A stretch of 64,000 nt of DNA from an uncultured Sphingomonas sp. (GCA_946482655.1 CAMLSA010000005.1:5848-69847), one strand, 5' to 3'. Counted from the first letter of the stretch, positions 17,712 through 26,707 are shown. Numbers and translations are program-made. Notes: a model not told the origin generated them from the sequence alone.

Positions 17712-18887
17712 ATGGCGACCGAAGCCAACTTGGCCCCCGATCTGGACCAATACAGGTCCACAGTGCGATCGTGGTTGGGACGGGCCAAAATTCCGGCTGT
17801 CCCTCTGGACCTGGACGAGCGGGTCGAGGTGCTGAAGGTGTGGCAGGCCGAACTCTATGCGGCCGGATGGGTCGGGATATCCTGGTCCCGCGAGTCCGGC
17901 GGTCAGGGCCTGACCGCCTTGCACCAGCTGGTCTTTTCGGAGGAGCTTGCCCGAGCGGGTGCGCCCATGCCGATCGGGCTTATCGGCCTCGACGTGGTTG
18001 GGCCGTCGATCGACTCCTATGGGACGGAGGAGCAGCGGCGGACGTTGCTGCCGCCTCTTCTGTCCGGCGAGGAATTGTGGTGCCAAGGCTTTTCCGAGCC
18101 GTCCGCCGGCTCGGATCTGGCGTCGCTGCGCACGGTAGCCCGCATCGAGGGCGACAACTTCATCATCAATGGCCAAAAGGTCTGGACATCCTTCGCGCAC
18201 AAGGCGCGGTGGTGCGCCCTGCTGGCCCGCACCGACAACCAGGCGGCAAAGCACCGCGGCATCAGCTACATCGTGGTCGACATGAAGTCGCCGGGTGTCA
18301 CGGTTCGTCCGCTAGTGCAGATGACCGGCGACAGCGAATTCTGCGAAGTCTTCTTCGACGATGTCGTGGTGCCGAGAAGCAATCTCGTGGGTGAGCTGAA
18401 CGAAGGGTGGAAGATCGCCCAGGACACTTTGAGCCATGAGCGAGGATCGTACACGCTGCGCCGCATGGTTGAGTACGACGTCGCGGTCGAGGAGGCGATC
18501 AAGGAAGTTCGCGCGTATACCGACGCCGGGGGGCGGCTGCCGGCGCGCACGGCGGAACAGCTGGGCAAGGCCTATGTCGCGGTACGCGGCCTGGAGGCGC
18601 TCACCCGCAAGACGATGCAGCGCAAGCTCCGTCACGAGATCCCCAGCCCGTTCGATTCGATCGACAAACTGAGCCTGAACGAAACCGAGCAGCGCATATT
18701 CGCCGCCATCAGCGATCTCCTCGGGCCATTCAGGACGGTCGGGGCGGGCCGGGACGGTGCCGGCCTCGACAGCGCGCGCTGGGTCAAGGAACATTACTAC
18801 TCTCGCGCCGCCTCGATCTACGGCGGGACTTCGCAGGTTCAGAAGAACATCATTGCCGATCGGATGCTGGAGCTGCCCCGTGGATGA
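17712..18887 (+). CDS. Acyl-CoA dehydrogenase subunit, large (FadE29-like)
   Basis: The 391-residue ACAD has GVSWSRE-like N-terminal sequence (GISWSRESGGQG), CQGFSEPSAGSDLAS and the C-terminal SIYGGTSQVQKNIIADRML. The usual catalytic Glu of the C-terminal loop is not seen here. The next gene, overlapping by eight bases, encodes a shorter ACAD that does have it. This fits the heteromeric alpha2beta2 dehydrogenases of steroid side-chain degradation (FadE28-FadE29, also called ChsE1-ChsE2), in which only one chain of each pair supplies the base. It should desaturate the CoA ester before hydration. Confidence 0.87.
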   Translation: MATEANLAPDLDQYRSTVRSWLGRAKIPAVPLDLDERVEVLKVWQAELYAAGWVGISWSRESGGQGLTALHQLVFSEELARAGAPMPIGLIGLDVVGPSIDSYGTEEQRRTLLPPLLSGEELWCQGFSEPSAGSDLASLRTVARIEGDNFIINGQKVWTSFAHKARWCALLARTDNQAAKHRGISYIVVDMKSPGVTVRPLVQMTGDSEFCEVFFDDVVVPRSNLVGELNEGWKIAQDTLSHERGSYTLRRMVEYDVAVEEAIKEVRAYTDAGGRLPARTAEQLGKAYVAVRGLEALTRKTMQRKLRHEIPSPFDSIDKLSLNETEQRIFAAISDLLGPFRTVGAGRDGAGLDSARWVKEHYYSRAASIYGGTSQVQKNIIADRMLELPRG

Positions 18888-19983
18888 TTCAGGCGAAGAG
18901 CTCCTGAAGGGCGTCCGCGCCTTCCTGGCACGGCGATACGACGATCAGACCCGGCTGGCCATCCTCGAGGGGCGGGACAACGGATCATCGTTGGTCGCCA
19001 TGGCAGCCGAGGAAGGCTGGTTCTATCTGGCGGTTCCCGAAGTGGCGGACGGGATGGGGATCGATCCTGCCGACCTCGTCCCGAGCTTCAGGGCGTTCGG
19101 CGAGCAACTGCTCGTGGGGCCGTATTTTGAACACATGGTGCTGCCGGCGCTCTTGATCGCGGGCGTTGCCCTCGATGCGGATCAACTCACGCGGTTGGGA
19201 CGGGTCACGCGCGGCGATGCCCGGCTCGCCTTCGTCGATCCGGCGGCGAGCCTTGATTGGCAACTCGGTGCCGTCGCCATCGAGAACGGCGAACTTGCCG
19301 GCTCGGTCGCCTTGGTGCGCTTCGCCAGGGGGAGCACGGAGCTTTTGGTGGCCGCTCAGGACGAGACCGGGCGAAGCCAGCTGGCCTTGGTCGATGCGCT
19401 GGCAGCCGGCGTGGATATGACGGATCTGCCGAGCGCCGATCCGGGGACCACCATCGCCCGGATTCGCTTCGACCGTGTCGCGGTTGCCAAGGGCGACATT
19501 CTTGCTGAAGGCGCGGACGCCGACCGCCTCCTAGTGAAAATCCGGGCCTGGACGCGTATAGCGGCGGCGGCCGAACTGACTGGGATCGCCCGTCGTGCGT
19601 TGGATCTTTCGCTGTCCTACATCGTCGAGCGCGAGCAGTTCGGCAAGCCCATCGCAACGTTTCAGGCGGTCCGTCACCTCGCTGCGTCGGCGGCCCAGCG
19701 GGTTGTCCAGCTCGAATGCCTGGCGGAGGCGGTTGCGCTGGACGCACCGAACCGGTCCGACGCGGATCTGGAACTCGCCGCGATGTCGTACAAGGCCGCG
19801 GCTGCCGAACTCGCCCGGAGCGTGGTCGAGGACTCGATCCAGATGCATGGCGGGATCGGGTTCACCTACGAATATGAGCTCCAGTGGCATTATAAGCGCG
19901 CCTTGGCCCTGCGCAGCTGGTACGGCGATGAAACGGAGCTATACAGCGCGATCGGCAGGATCCGACTTGCAGAGCCGGCATGA
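18880..19983 (+). CDS. Acyl-CoA dehydrogenase subunit, small (FadE28-like)
   Basis: The 367-residue chain starts at a GTG that overlaps the end of the preceding ACAD gene by eight bases and has GGAG seven bases upstream. The C-terminal region IQMHGGIGFTYEYELQWHYKRA holds Glu331 at the place of the ACAD catalytic base. The mid domain lacks the clear flavin/substrate signature TEP-SGSD, so the protein is unlikely to work alone. Translational coupling and complementary missing parts support one heteromeric enzyme with the product of 17712-18887. Confidence 0.85.
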   Translation: MDDSGEELLKGVRAFLARRYDDQTRLAILEGRDNGSSLVAMAAEEGWFYLAVPEVADGMGIDPADLVPSFRAFGEQLLVGPYFEHMVLPALLIAGVALDADQLTRLGRVTRGDARLAFVDPAASLDWQLGAVAIENGELAGSVALVRFARGSTELLVAAQDETGRSQLALVDALAAGVDMTDLPSADPGTTIARIRFDRVAVAKGDILAEGADADRLLVKIRAWTRIAAAAELTGIARRALDLSLSYIVEREQFGKPIATFQAVRHLAASAAQRVVQLECLAEAVALDAPNRSDADLELAAMSYKAAAAELARSVVEDSIQMHGGIGFTYEYELQWHYKRALALRSWYGDETELYSAIGRIRLAEPA

Positions 19984-20008
19984 CCGATCACCTCGCGGAA
20001 GGACGGTA

Positions 20009-21058
20009 GTGCCGACCGATACCGACGATCATGATCTCGACCTCACGCGCGACGAGCTCGGCCGCTTGGAGCCGTGGCTGAGTGATCGCCTTGGCGCTTC
20101 GGTCCGGATCGCGTCGGCGCGTCTGATATCGGGCGGGCGGTCCAACCTTACCTATGCGCTGACCACGAGTGCCGGCAATTTCGCGCTGCGGCGCCCGCCG
20201 CGCGGGGATGTGGCGGCTACCGCTCATGACGTGGCGCGCGAACATCTGATCATGTCGGCGTTGAATTCGTCCGATGTCCCGGTCCCCGCGATGATCGGCC
20301 TGGGCGATGACCCGGCCCTTATCGGGGCATCCTTCTATGTGGCGGAGTTCGTGGCCGGAACGGTCGTGCGTAGCGCGCCGGACGCGGCACGGTTGCCGCT
20401 CACGCTCCGCGGCGCGGTTCGCGATCATCTGGTCGACACGCTTGCCGCGATACACAGGGTCGATCTCCATGCGACCGGCCTGGCGAGCTTGGCACGCAAG
20501 GGCAATTACCTGGAGCGGCAGTTGCGCCGCTGGCGCAAGCAGCACGATCTAGTCGCAAGACCTTTCGGATCGATCGAGGATGTGCATCGCCTGCTGGAGG
20601 CGGACGTACCCGACGGTGGCGCGCCGGCGCTGGTCCACGGCGACTACCGGCTGGACAACGTCCTGCTAGACAATACGGGTGGGGTCGCCGCGGTGCTTGA
20701 CTGGGAGCTGGCGACGATCGGCGATCCCATCGCGGACGTGGCGGGATTGTATGTAACCTGGTCGGGCCCGGCCGCCGACGTGCTCAACGCGGCGGGCGGC
20801 CCCACCACGGCAGCCGGCTTCGGCAGCGCGGACGAGGTGTTGGTGCGCTATGAGGCGGTCCAGCAAAGGCGCCTCGAGCATTTCGAATATTATGTGGCAT
20901 TCGCCTATTGGCGACTAGCCTGCATTTTGGAAGGTGTCATCGATCGCTATGATCGGGGTTTGGTCGCCGGCGATCGAAGTAGCATCGAGGGCTATCCGGA
21001 GTTCATCGGGACGTTTTCCGCGCTCGCTGCCCGGTGGTTGGGAAAGCGGAGCCTATGA
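20009..21058 (+). CDS. APH-like phosphotransferase (kinase) family protein
   Basis: The 349-residue protein has an aminoglycoside-phosphotransferase/choline-kinase fold: the N-terminal SGGRSNLTYAL nucleotide loop, the catalytic HGDYRLDNVLLD (Brenner motif) and the metal-binding DWELATIGDP. It starts at a GTG after GGAAGGACG. Such domains occur fused to acyl-CoA dehydrogenases in ACAD10/11 and beside them in levulinate catabolism, where a hydroxyacyl-CoA is phosphorylated before elimination. Here it is a separate gene directly after the ACAD pair and overlapping the following SDR by four bases. Antibiotic resistance is unlikely given the context; hydroxyacyl-CoA phosphorylation is an inference. 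Confidence 0.85.
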   Translation: MPTDTDDHDLDLTRDELGRLEPWLSDRLGASVRIASARLISGGRSNLTYALTTSAGNFALRRPPRGDVAATAHDVAREHLIMSALNSSDVPVPAMIGLGDDPALIGASFYVAEFVAGTVVRSAPDAARLPLTLRGAVRDHLVDTLAAIHRVDLHATGLASLARKGNYLERQLRRWRKQHDLVARPFGSIEDVHRLLEADVPDGGAPALVHGDYRLDNVLLDNTGGVAAVLDWELATIGDPIADVAGLYVTWSGPAADVLNAAGGPTTAAGFGSADEVLVRYEAVQQRRLEHFEYYVAFAYWRLACILEGVIDRYDRGLVAGDRSSIEGYPEFIGTFSALAARWLGKRSL

Positions 21059-21813
21059 GCCACAGGTTCGAGGGCCGCGCCGCCATCGTCACCGGCGGAT
21101 CGAAGGGCATCGGGCTCGCGACGGCGCGGCGTCTGGCACGCGGCGGCGCCCATGTGATGATCATGTCGCGCCGGCCGGAAAACCTGCGGACTGCCGTTGC
21201 GTCGATGCCGGATCTGGATGTCGCCTGGATCGCCGGCAACGCTGGCGATCCCGCCGACATCGCCAAATGCATCGCGGCGTGTGTCGACAGGTTCGGTGCC
21301 GTCGACATCCTGGTCAATAACGCCGCGACCAACCCCTATTTCGGGGACATCGCCAGCCTGGATCTCGATCGAGCGCTCAAGACGGTCTCGGTGAACCTGG
21401 TCGCTCCGCTGCTGTGGGCTCAGCAGGTCGCGAACGCGGGCATGCGCGAGCGTTCGGGAACGATCGTCAACATCTCCTCGATCGGTGGCATGTCGGTGGA
21501 GCCCGCCATTGGCTGGTACAATACGACCAAGGCCGCGCTCATTCATCTGACGCGACAGCTCGCGTTCGAGTTCGCCCCGCGGATACGGGTCAACGCCGTC
21601 GCCCCCGGCCTTATCCGGACCGAGCTGGCCCGGGCGCTCTGGGAGAAGGACGGCGATGCCTGGGCGGAGAAGCTTCCGCTCGGCCGGCTTGGAGAGCCGG
21701 AGGACGTCGCTAACGCTGTGGCCTTCCTCGTCAGCGACGAGGCGGGCTGGATGACTGGACAGACGCTGGTCGTCGATGGCGGCGCGCTGACACTGCCGCC
21801 CGTCTCACTCTGA
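21055..21813 (+). CDS. Short-chain dehydrogenase/reductase (SDR)
   Basis: The 252-residue SDR has TGGSKGIG near residue 15, NNAA and the catalytic YNTTK. Its ATG overlaps the kinase stop codon (ATGA). It probably oxidises a hydroxyacyl-CoA or ring hydroxyl in the same pathway. It is the last gene of the 16938-21813 operon; its 3' end overlaps the convergent TetR gene by nine bases, leaving no room for a separate terminator. Confidence 0.9.
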   Translation: MSHRFEGRAAIVTGGSKGIGLATARRLARGGAHVMIMSRRPENLRTAVASMPDLDVAWIAGNAGDPADIAKCIAACVDRFGAVDILVNNAATNPYFGDIASLDLDRALKTVSVNLVAPLLWAQQVANAGMRERSGTIVNISSIGGMSVEPAIGWYNTTKAALIHLTRQLAFEFAPRIRVNAVAPGLIRTELARALWEKDGDAWAEKLPLGRLGEPEDVANAVAFLVSDEAGWMTGQTLVVDGGALTLPPVSL

Positions 21814-22452
21814 CTGACGCGCGGGCTCCGCTGCCACGATGGACTCTTTGGAGGCGTCGGCGTCAAAGCCGCGGAGCGCCGCCACGCTGAGCTCGGCGAA
21901 CTGACGGGCGATATCCTCGGCGTTCGCGCCGGCCCCGGGGCGGTACCAGCGAACGACATGGTTCGCCCCACCCATCAGCCACAAGACGGCCAATTTGGCG
22001 TTGATGCCTGTCGGCACTTCCTTGCGGCGCTGCGCCTCCTCGACAAGCGCCTGAAGTGAGCGGTCATATTCCGTCAGCTTCTCGCGGATCGGCGCCTGCC
22101 GTTCGGGATGGAGCATGCGGAAGTCGGCCTGGAAGACCAATGCCTCGGCGCCGTAATTGATGTTGAAGAGGACGTGCGTGTAGATGATCGCGCGCACCAT
22201 CTTAAGCGCGGAGTCTTCAGGCGGGATGTTGTCGAGCAGGTCGACCAGCCGCTTATGGGAGCGAAGGATAATCGCTTCCAGAAGATCTTCCTTAGACGCC
22301 ATGTAGTGGTAGAGCGAGGGCTTCTTCAGACCTGCCGCGACCGCGATATCATTTACGGTCGCCCGTTCGTAACCGAGAGTAGCGAAAACCCGAAGAGCTG
22401 AGTCCAGAACGTTGCCCTCCCGTTCGGAGTTCGAGAACTTGCTTGAAGCCAT
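21805..22452 (-). CDS. TetR-family transcriptional regulator
   Basis: The 215-residue protein has a TetR DNA-binding domain (ALRVFATLGYERATVNDIAVAAG and SLYHYMASKEDLLEAI) and a C-terminal ligand domain resembling the AcrR/KstR2 group. The ATG at 22452 follows GGGTGTGGA and gives a normal N-terminus; an in-frame ATG at 22482 has no binding site. It is convergent with the SDR operon and lies next to the amidohydrolase and TonB genes whose promoters carry the shared operator. It is the better placed of the two TetR genes to bind those sites, though this is untested. Confidence 0.88.
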   Translation of the reverse strand: MASSKFSNSEREGNVLDSALRVFATLGYERATVNDIAVAAGLKKPSLYHYMASKEDLLEAIILRSHKRLVDLLDNIPPEDSALKMVRAIIYTHVLFNINYGAEALVFQADFRMLHPERQAPIREKLTEYDRSLQALVEEAQRRKEVPTGINAKLAVLWLMGGANHVVRWYRPGAGANAEDIARQFAELSVAALRGFDADASKESIVAAEPARQSE

Positions 22453-22561
22453 TCCACACCCTGTCTGTTTCTGGTACGGCATCTACGCGAGCGAATGGCG
22501 AGTGGCCATGGCATGCGATCGATCCTGCAGTTCCTCTAGGCTGTAGTACAGCGGTAATCTA

Positions 22562-22573
22562 CCGTCCAGACGG
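22562..22573. promoter_or_regulatory. Dyad upstream of TetR gene
   Basis: CCGTC-CA-GACGG is a perfect short dyad about 110 bases before the TetR start, in the 230-base gap after the amidohydrolase gene. It could serve autoregulation; it does not match the main operator closely. Confidence 0.25.
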
Positions 22574-22682
22574 CGCCGGGCGCAGCGGCCGAAATGGTGC
22601 TTCGGAACCCGCGCGGATCTTCAGCGCCGCCGCTGTAGAGGGACATCGATTGGCAGCATCGACCGCAAGCTCGACCCATCCG

Positions 22683-23960
22683 TCAGGCTGCCGCTCGAAC
22701 CTGTTCCACGGAGAGGCCGTTCTTGACGAACACGCCACCCTTCATGACGGCCAGGATGTTCGCCTCGGGATCCGTAAATCCCTTGAATCCATCCCTCAAC
22801 GGATCGAAATCGAGCACGAGTAGATCGGCGAGCCTGCCCGGGGCGATCGCGCCCGTTTCCCCGTTGAAGAAACGGGCGCCGTTCGACGTGACTATCTCGA
22901 TCAGTGCCTCCGGGTCGAAGTTCAACTCGTCGATGAACATGTTCATCTCGCTGCCCCAGAAGTCTGGCAGGAATCCGTGGACCGGCCCGTAATCATCGCC
23001 GATGAGCATCTTGACCCCGGCCTTTTGCGCTCGCTGAAGGATGTGCGCCATCGTCGTGATGTAGGCCTCGTCCTTGGGATAATATGTCAGCAGGGTCAGC
23101 AGAGGCCTCGTCTTGTCCCATCGGATCGCCATCATCGTCAAACCGATGGTCGGGCAATAATAGGTGCCGTGCTTGACCATCGCGTCGATGCATTCATCGT
23201 CCAGGTGATCCGCATGGTCGATGAGGTCGACGCCAGCCCTGACGCACTCCAGGATCTGATCCTTGTAGTTCACATGGGCACGGATCAGCGCGCCACGTTC
23301 GTGGGCGGCGTCCACACAAGCCTGCAATTCCTCCTTGCTCAGATTGCGCATGCCGCTGGTGTCGGGGAAGCCGTGCCCCCCCGACGGCATGATCTTCATC
23401 ATCCGCACTCCACGATGCGCCTGCATCCGGATGTAGCGGCGGAACTCGTCAGGACCGGTGCACTGGCCCTGCTCCAGCCCCATGTTCCTTACCCCGATCC
23501 ACCAGGGCGCCGCGTAGGCGTGGGCGCCGGTGGCGATGATGTGTGGGCTGGCGGGCAGGATGCGCGGGCCTTCGCAAACGCCCTCCGCCATCGCCATGTC
23601 CAGGCAGACATCAATATCATAGGCGCATGCGGAGCCGACCGCGGAGGTAAAGCCCGCATGGAGAGCGATTTTCATGTTCTTGATCGCATAGGCCATCGCG
23701 AGCCCCGGGGGTGCTTCTGAGCCTTGGTTGAACCATGGCATCGTGGTGATCCGGTCATACTCGGCATGGAAATGGCCGATGCACATCCCGGGCATCACCG
23801 TCTTTCCCTTCAGATCGATGACCGTGTCGTTCGTGCCGATCTCGTCTCGCTCCTGGATCACGGCCGCTATGCGGTCGCCTTCGATCACGATGGTCGCGTT
23901 TTGCCTGCGTCCGCCAAGGCCATCGATCACGTTGGCGTGCGTCATCAGTGTGCGCTTCAC
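22683..23960 (-). CDS. Amidohydrolase family protein
   Basis: The 425-residue metal-dependent hydrolase has the amidohydrolase features: an N-terminal strand region ending GKTVMPGMCIGHFHAE (HxH metal ligands), later HVNYKD and DHADHLDDE with histidines, GDDYG with the probable metal-binding Asp, and the C-terminal GAIAPGRLADLLVLD. It resembles imidazolonepropionase-like or prolidase-like amidohydrolases, which cleave cyclic amides, lactone-like bonds or act as decarboxylases. The GTG at 23960 follows AGGAG at the right spacing; upstream in-frame codons lack one. Its promoter carries the shared operator at 24053. The substrate is unknown. Confidence 0.88.
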   Translation of the reverse strand: MKRTLMTHANVIDGLGGRRQNATIVIEGDRIAAVIQERDEIGTNDTVIDLKGKTVMPGMCIGHFHAEYDRITTMPWFNQGSEAPPGLAMAYAIKNMKIALHAGFTSAVGSACAYDIDVCLDMAMAEGVCEGPRILPASPHIIATGAHAYAAPWWIGVRNMGLEQGQCTGPDEFRRYIRMQAHRGVRMMKIMPSGGHGFPDTSGMRNLSKEELQACVDAAHERGALIRAHVNYKDQILECVRAGVDLIDHADHLDDECIDAMVKHGTYYCPTIGLTMMAIRWDKTRPLLTLLTYYPKDEAYITTMAHILQRAQKAGVKMLIGDDYGPVHGFLPDFWGSEMNMFIDELNFDPEALIEIVTSNGARFFNGETGAIAPGRLADLLVLDFDPLRDGFKGFTDPEANILAVMKGGVFVKNGLSVEQVRAAA

Positions 23961-24052
23961 AACCCATCTCCTAACGGTGGCCCCGCTGCCGTGCCGAAGG
24001 GGGCCTAGAGGTCCTGCTCGCTCCCTGATCCGCAAGAGGATTGGCCTCTTCG

Positions 24053-24103
24053 AGCGAACGTCCGGTTGGTCGGCAACATTTCATCCCGCGTGATTCCTGT
24101 CAA
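24053..24103 (-). promoter_or_regulatory. Promoter with TetR-type operator, amidohydrolase side
   Basis: Read on the minus strand, TTGACA (24103-24098) is followed by GAAATG at -10 position and then ACCAACCGGACGTTCGCT (24070-24053). The distance from TTGACA to the element is 33 bases. The element matches the one at 24310 in 17 of 18 bases. It lies 93 bases before the amidohydrolase GTG. Confidence 0.65.
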
Positions 24104-24275
24104 GCGATCGGTGACCTATGCCGGGGCGACCTGCCGTGTCGAGCCGGAGTCGCGGGCGAGTGAAAGAACAGCACGAGGTGGTGCTGGCCGTCGTCATGGC
24201 GCGTCACCATGCCGCTTGTCAGATCATAGCAGACATGTCGCCGGCCATCGTCGGCCGAGTTTGGCGATTGAGCGC

Positions 24276-24327
24276 TTGACAAGGCCCCGACCCTCATGGA
24301 AGGTTGTCGACCAACCGGACGTTCGGT
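24276..24327 (+). promoter_or_regulatory. Promoter with TetR-type operator, TonB receptor side
   Basis: TTGACA (24276-24281) is followed 34 bases later by ACCAACCGGACGTTCGGT (24310-24327). Half-sites CCAACCG and CGTTCGG are symmetric in 5 of 7 pairs around GA. The element lies 138 bases before the TonB receptor ATG. No good -10 hexamer is visible, which is common in sphingomonads. Confidence 0.65.
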
Positions 24328-24464
24328 AAGACGCGGGCGCCGCTTGCATTGGGAGACGCGTGCGAACGCGCCGACACGTGATCGATGGGTTGGGCGAGCG
24401 AAAGCCGGGAAATCGATGCTCGACGGCCCATTTGAAACCGCAAGTTACAGGGAGGGGATAACTC

Positions 24465-26669
24465 ATGAGCTCTGCAGCAACTCGTCTTGTTCGGAGTACA
24501 GCGTTTGCCGCTTTGGTTCTCGCCTCACCGGCTTATGCGCAGGTGGCGGCCGAAAGCTCCGCTTCCAGCAATCAGCTGGACGAAATCGTCGTCACAGCGC
24601 AGAAGCGGTCGGAAAATCTCCAGTTGGTGCCGGTCTCGGTCTCGGCATTCACCGGTGCCTCGCTCGAGGCGCGCGGCGTCACTTCGGTGCTCGATATTGC
24701 CGGTCTCACCCCCAGCCTTTCCCTTCCGGTGAACAACGGCGTCGTGCTTCCCTTTCTTCGCGGCATCGGCAATTCGGCCAATGCCCCTGGAAACGAAGGC
24801 AGCGTCGCCGTCTATGTCGACGGGGTTTACTTCACGCGCCTCTCCTCGGGCTTCTTCTCGCTGAACAATATCGAACGGGTCGAGGTGCTTAAGGGCCCGC
24901 AAGGCACCTTGTTCGGCCGCAATTCCAGCGGCGGCGTCATTCAGATCATCACCTCGGATCCTTCGCATGATTTCCACGCCAAGGGTCGTTTCGGCTACGG
25001 CAATTATGATACGCTTCAGGGTGACTTCTACGCCACGACGGGCCTCGGCGAGAGTGCGGCGATGGACATCTCGGTGGCGGGGCGCAAGCAGGGCGACGGC
25101 TACGGCACAAACCTCTCGACCGGCAATCGCACCGCCTATCACGACGATCTCACCGTTCGCAGCAAGCTGCTGATCGAGCCGGGCGAGGACACCAGGCTGA
25201 CGCTCAGCGGATTCTACGCCTACTCGAAATCCAACGGTCAGGGGAGCTTCGTGCCGGGCACGTCGCAGGGTTTCCAATCTCCGCCCTTCGTCATGGCGAC
25301 GCCGACATCCTTTTATGACCAGAACATGGATTTCGATGCCTTCTCGCGCCAGAAGTCCTGGGGCGGCTCGCTCAAGATCGAGCAGGGGCTTGGCTTCGCC
25401 GACTTCACGAGCATAACGGCCTATATGCGCGAGAAGGAGCTCCAGCGCTTCGACATCGACTATGGGCCGCGGCCGGACGTTTTCGCCGAGTTCCCGGTGG
25501 ATGTGAAGCAGTTCACGCAGGAATTCCAGCTGACCAATGCGGCTGGAAGCGATCTCCAGTGGATCCTGGGACTTTTCTACTACAACACGCGAACGGCGGT
25601 CGTTTCGCTGACCTTCGAGGGCAACCAGTTCTTCCCGGGCGACGTGCTGAACGACAATGTGGTCAACCGGCTCGATCTCGTCGGCCGCCAGCACGCCAAA
25701 TCCTACGCGGGATATGCCCAGGCGACGTACGAGATATTGCCCCGGCTGAAGCTCACCGGCGGCCTGCGCTATACCAAGGACAAGGTGAGCGGCGCCGGAT
25801 CGACGACGATTACCCTGGCTAATGTCGTAGCTGTCGACGCGGCTTCGCCGCCGGGCCGGTTCAGCACGGAGAAAGTGACGTTCCGCCTAGCCGCCGACTA
25901 TGAAGTCGCCGACGATGTGCTTGCCTATGGGTCGTTCAGTCGCGGCTATAAGTCGGGGGTGTTCAACCTCCTCGGCTTCGATCCCAACGCCGCGAAGCCC
26001 GAGGTGGTCGATGCGTATGAAGTAGGTCTGAAGAGCGAGTTTTTCGATCGCCGTCTGCGCCTCAACCTGGCCGGCTTCTGGTACGATGTGAGCAATCCGC
26101 AGGTGCAGCTACTGGTGAACAACGCAACGAAGCTGTCCAATGCCCAGTCTTCGCGGGTCAAGGGCTTCGAACTCGAGGGTTCGGTGCGCGCGGCGCCAGG
26201 GCTGACGATCGACTTCGGCGCTGTCGTGCTCGATTCCGAGTATCGCAAGTATCTTGGTGCTCCGAACGCCTTGGTGAATCCGCTCCCGCCGTTCGGCTCC
26301 ATCAACCCGTTCGGTAGCATCGACGCATCCGGCAACCGTACGCCGCTCGGCGCGAAGTTCACGGCGCATCTGGGGGCCCAATACGGCTTCGAGACATCGA
26401 TCGGGCGCTGGAACTTGGCGGCAGATTATAATTACACCACCAAATATTTCTTCGAGCCTGACAATTTCCTGCGCCAGGGCGCCTATCATACGATCAATGC
26501 TCAGATAACCTACCGGCCGAACGACACGCTCAGCCTGTCGGTCTGGGGCAAGAACCTCGCCGACGAGAAGATCATCTCCTTTGCCGCATCGCAGGCCGGT
26601 GCGGCTGGCTATCCGTTCGTGGCGGGGTCGCCGCTCACCTGGGGCGTGACGGCCGGTTTCAACTTCTAG
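24465..26669 (+). CDS. TonB-dependent outer-membrane receptor
   Basis: The 734-residue receptor has a signal peptide (core FAALVLASPAYA, cleavage before QVAAE), a TonB box/plug start at LDEIVVTAQKRSE, the plug motif EVLKGPQGTLFGRNSSGG and a barrel ending in GVTAGFNF. The start follows GGGAGGGGATAACTC. It stands alone as a transcription unit head, under the shared operator, and is followed by a large inverted repeat and the P450 gene. Co-regulation with the CoA-dependent degradation genes suggests it imports their substrate. Confidence 0.95.
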   Translation: MSSAATRLVRSTAFAALVLASPAYAQVAAESSASSNQLDEIVVTAQKRSENLQLVPVSVSAFTGASLEARGVTSVLDIAGLTPSLSLPVNNGVVLPFLRGIGNSANAPGNEGSVAVYVDGVYFTRLSSGFFSLNNIERVEVLKGPQGTLFGRNSSGGVIQIITSDPSHDFHAKGRFGYGNYDTLQGDFYATTGLGESAAMDISVAGRKQGDGYGTNLSTGNRTAYHDDLTVRSKLLIEPGEDTRLTLSGFYAYSKSNGQGSFVPGTSQGFQSPPFVMATPTSFYDQNMDFDAFSRQKSWGGSLKIEQGLGFADFTSITAYMREKELQRFDIDYGPRPDVFAEFPVDVKQFTQEFQLTNAAGSDLQWILGLFYYNTRTAVVSLTFEGNQFFPGDVLNDNVVNRLDLVGRQHAKSYAGYAQATYEILPRLKLTGGLRYTKDKVSGAGSTTITLANVVAVDAASPPGRFSTEKVTFRLAADYEVADDVLAYGSFSRGYKSGVFNLLGFDPNAAKPEVVDAYEVGLKSEFFDRRLRLNLAGFWYDVSNPQVQLLVNNATKLSNAQSSRVKGFELEGSVRAAPGLTIDFGAVVLDSEYRKYLGAPNALVNPLPPFGSINPFGSIDASGNRTPLGAKFTAHLGAQYGFETSIGRWNLAADYNYTTKYFFEPDNFLRQGAYHTINAQITYRPNDTLSLSVWGKNLADEKIISFAASQAGAAGYPFVAGSPLTWGVTAGFNF

Positions 26670-26707
26670 ACCGCCGGAGCCGGAAAGCCGGGAAATGCCG
26701 AAGAAGA

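Larger units (their letters stand above)
23961..24464. other. Divergent intergenic region with two operator-promoters
   Basis: This 504-base gap lies between the divergent amidohydrolase and TonB receptor genes. No convincing gene is seen. It contains two copies of the shared promoter-operator arrangement, one facing each way (24053-24103 and 24276-24327). Confidence 0.6.

Noticed and set aside
20009..21058. Aminoglycoside resistance gene
   Set aside because: The kinase fold is shared, but overlap with catabolic genes and similarity to ACAD-linked kinases speak against resistance.
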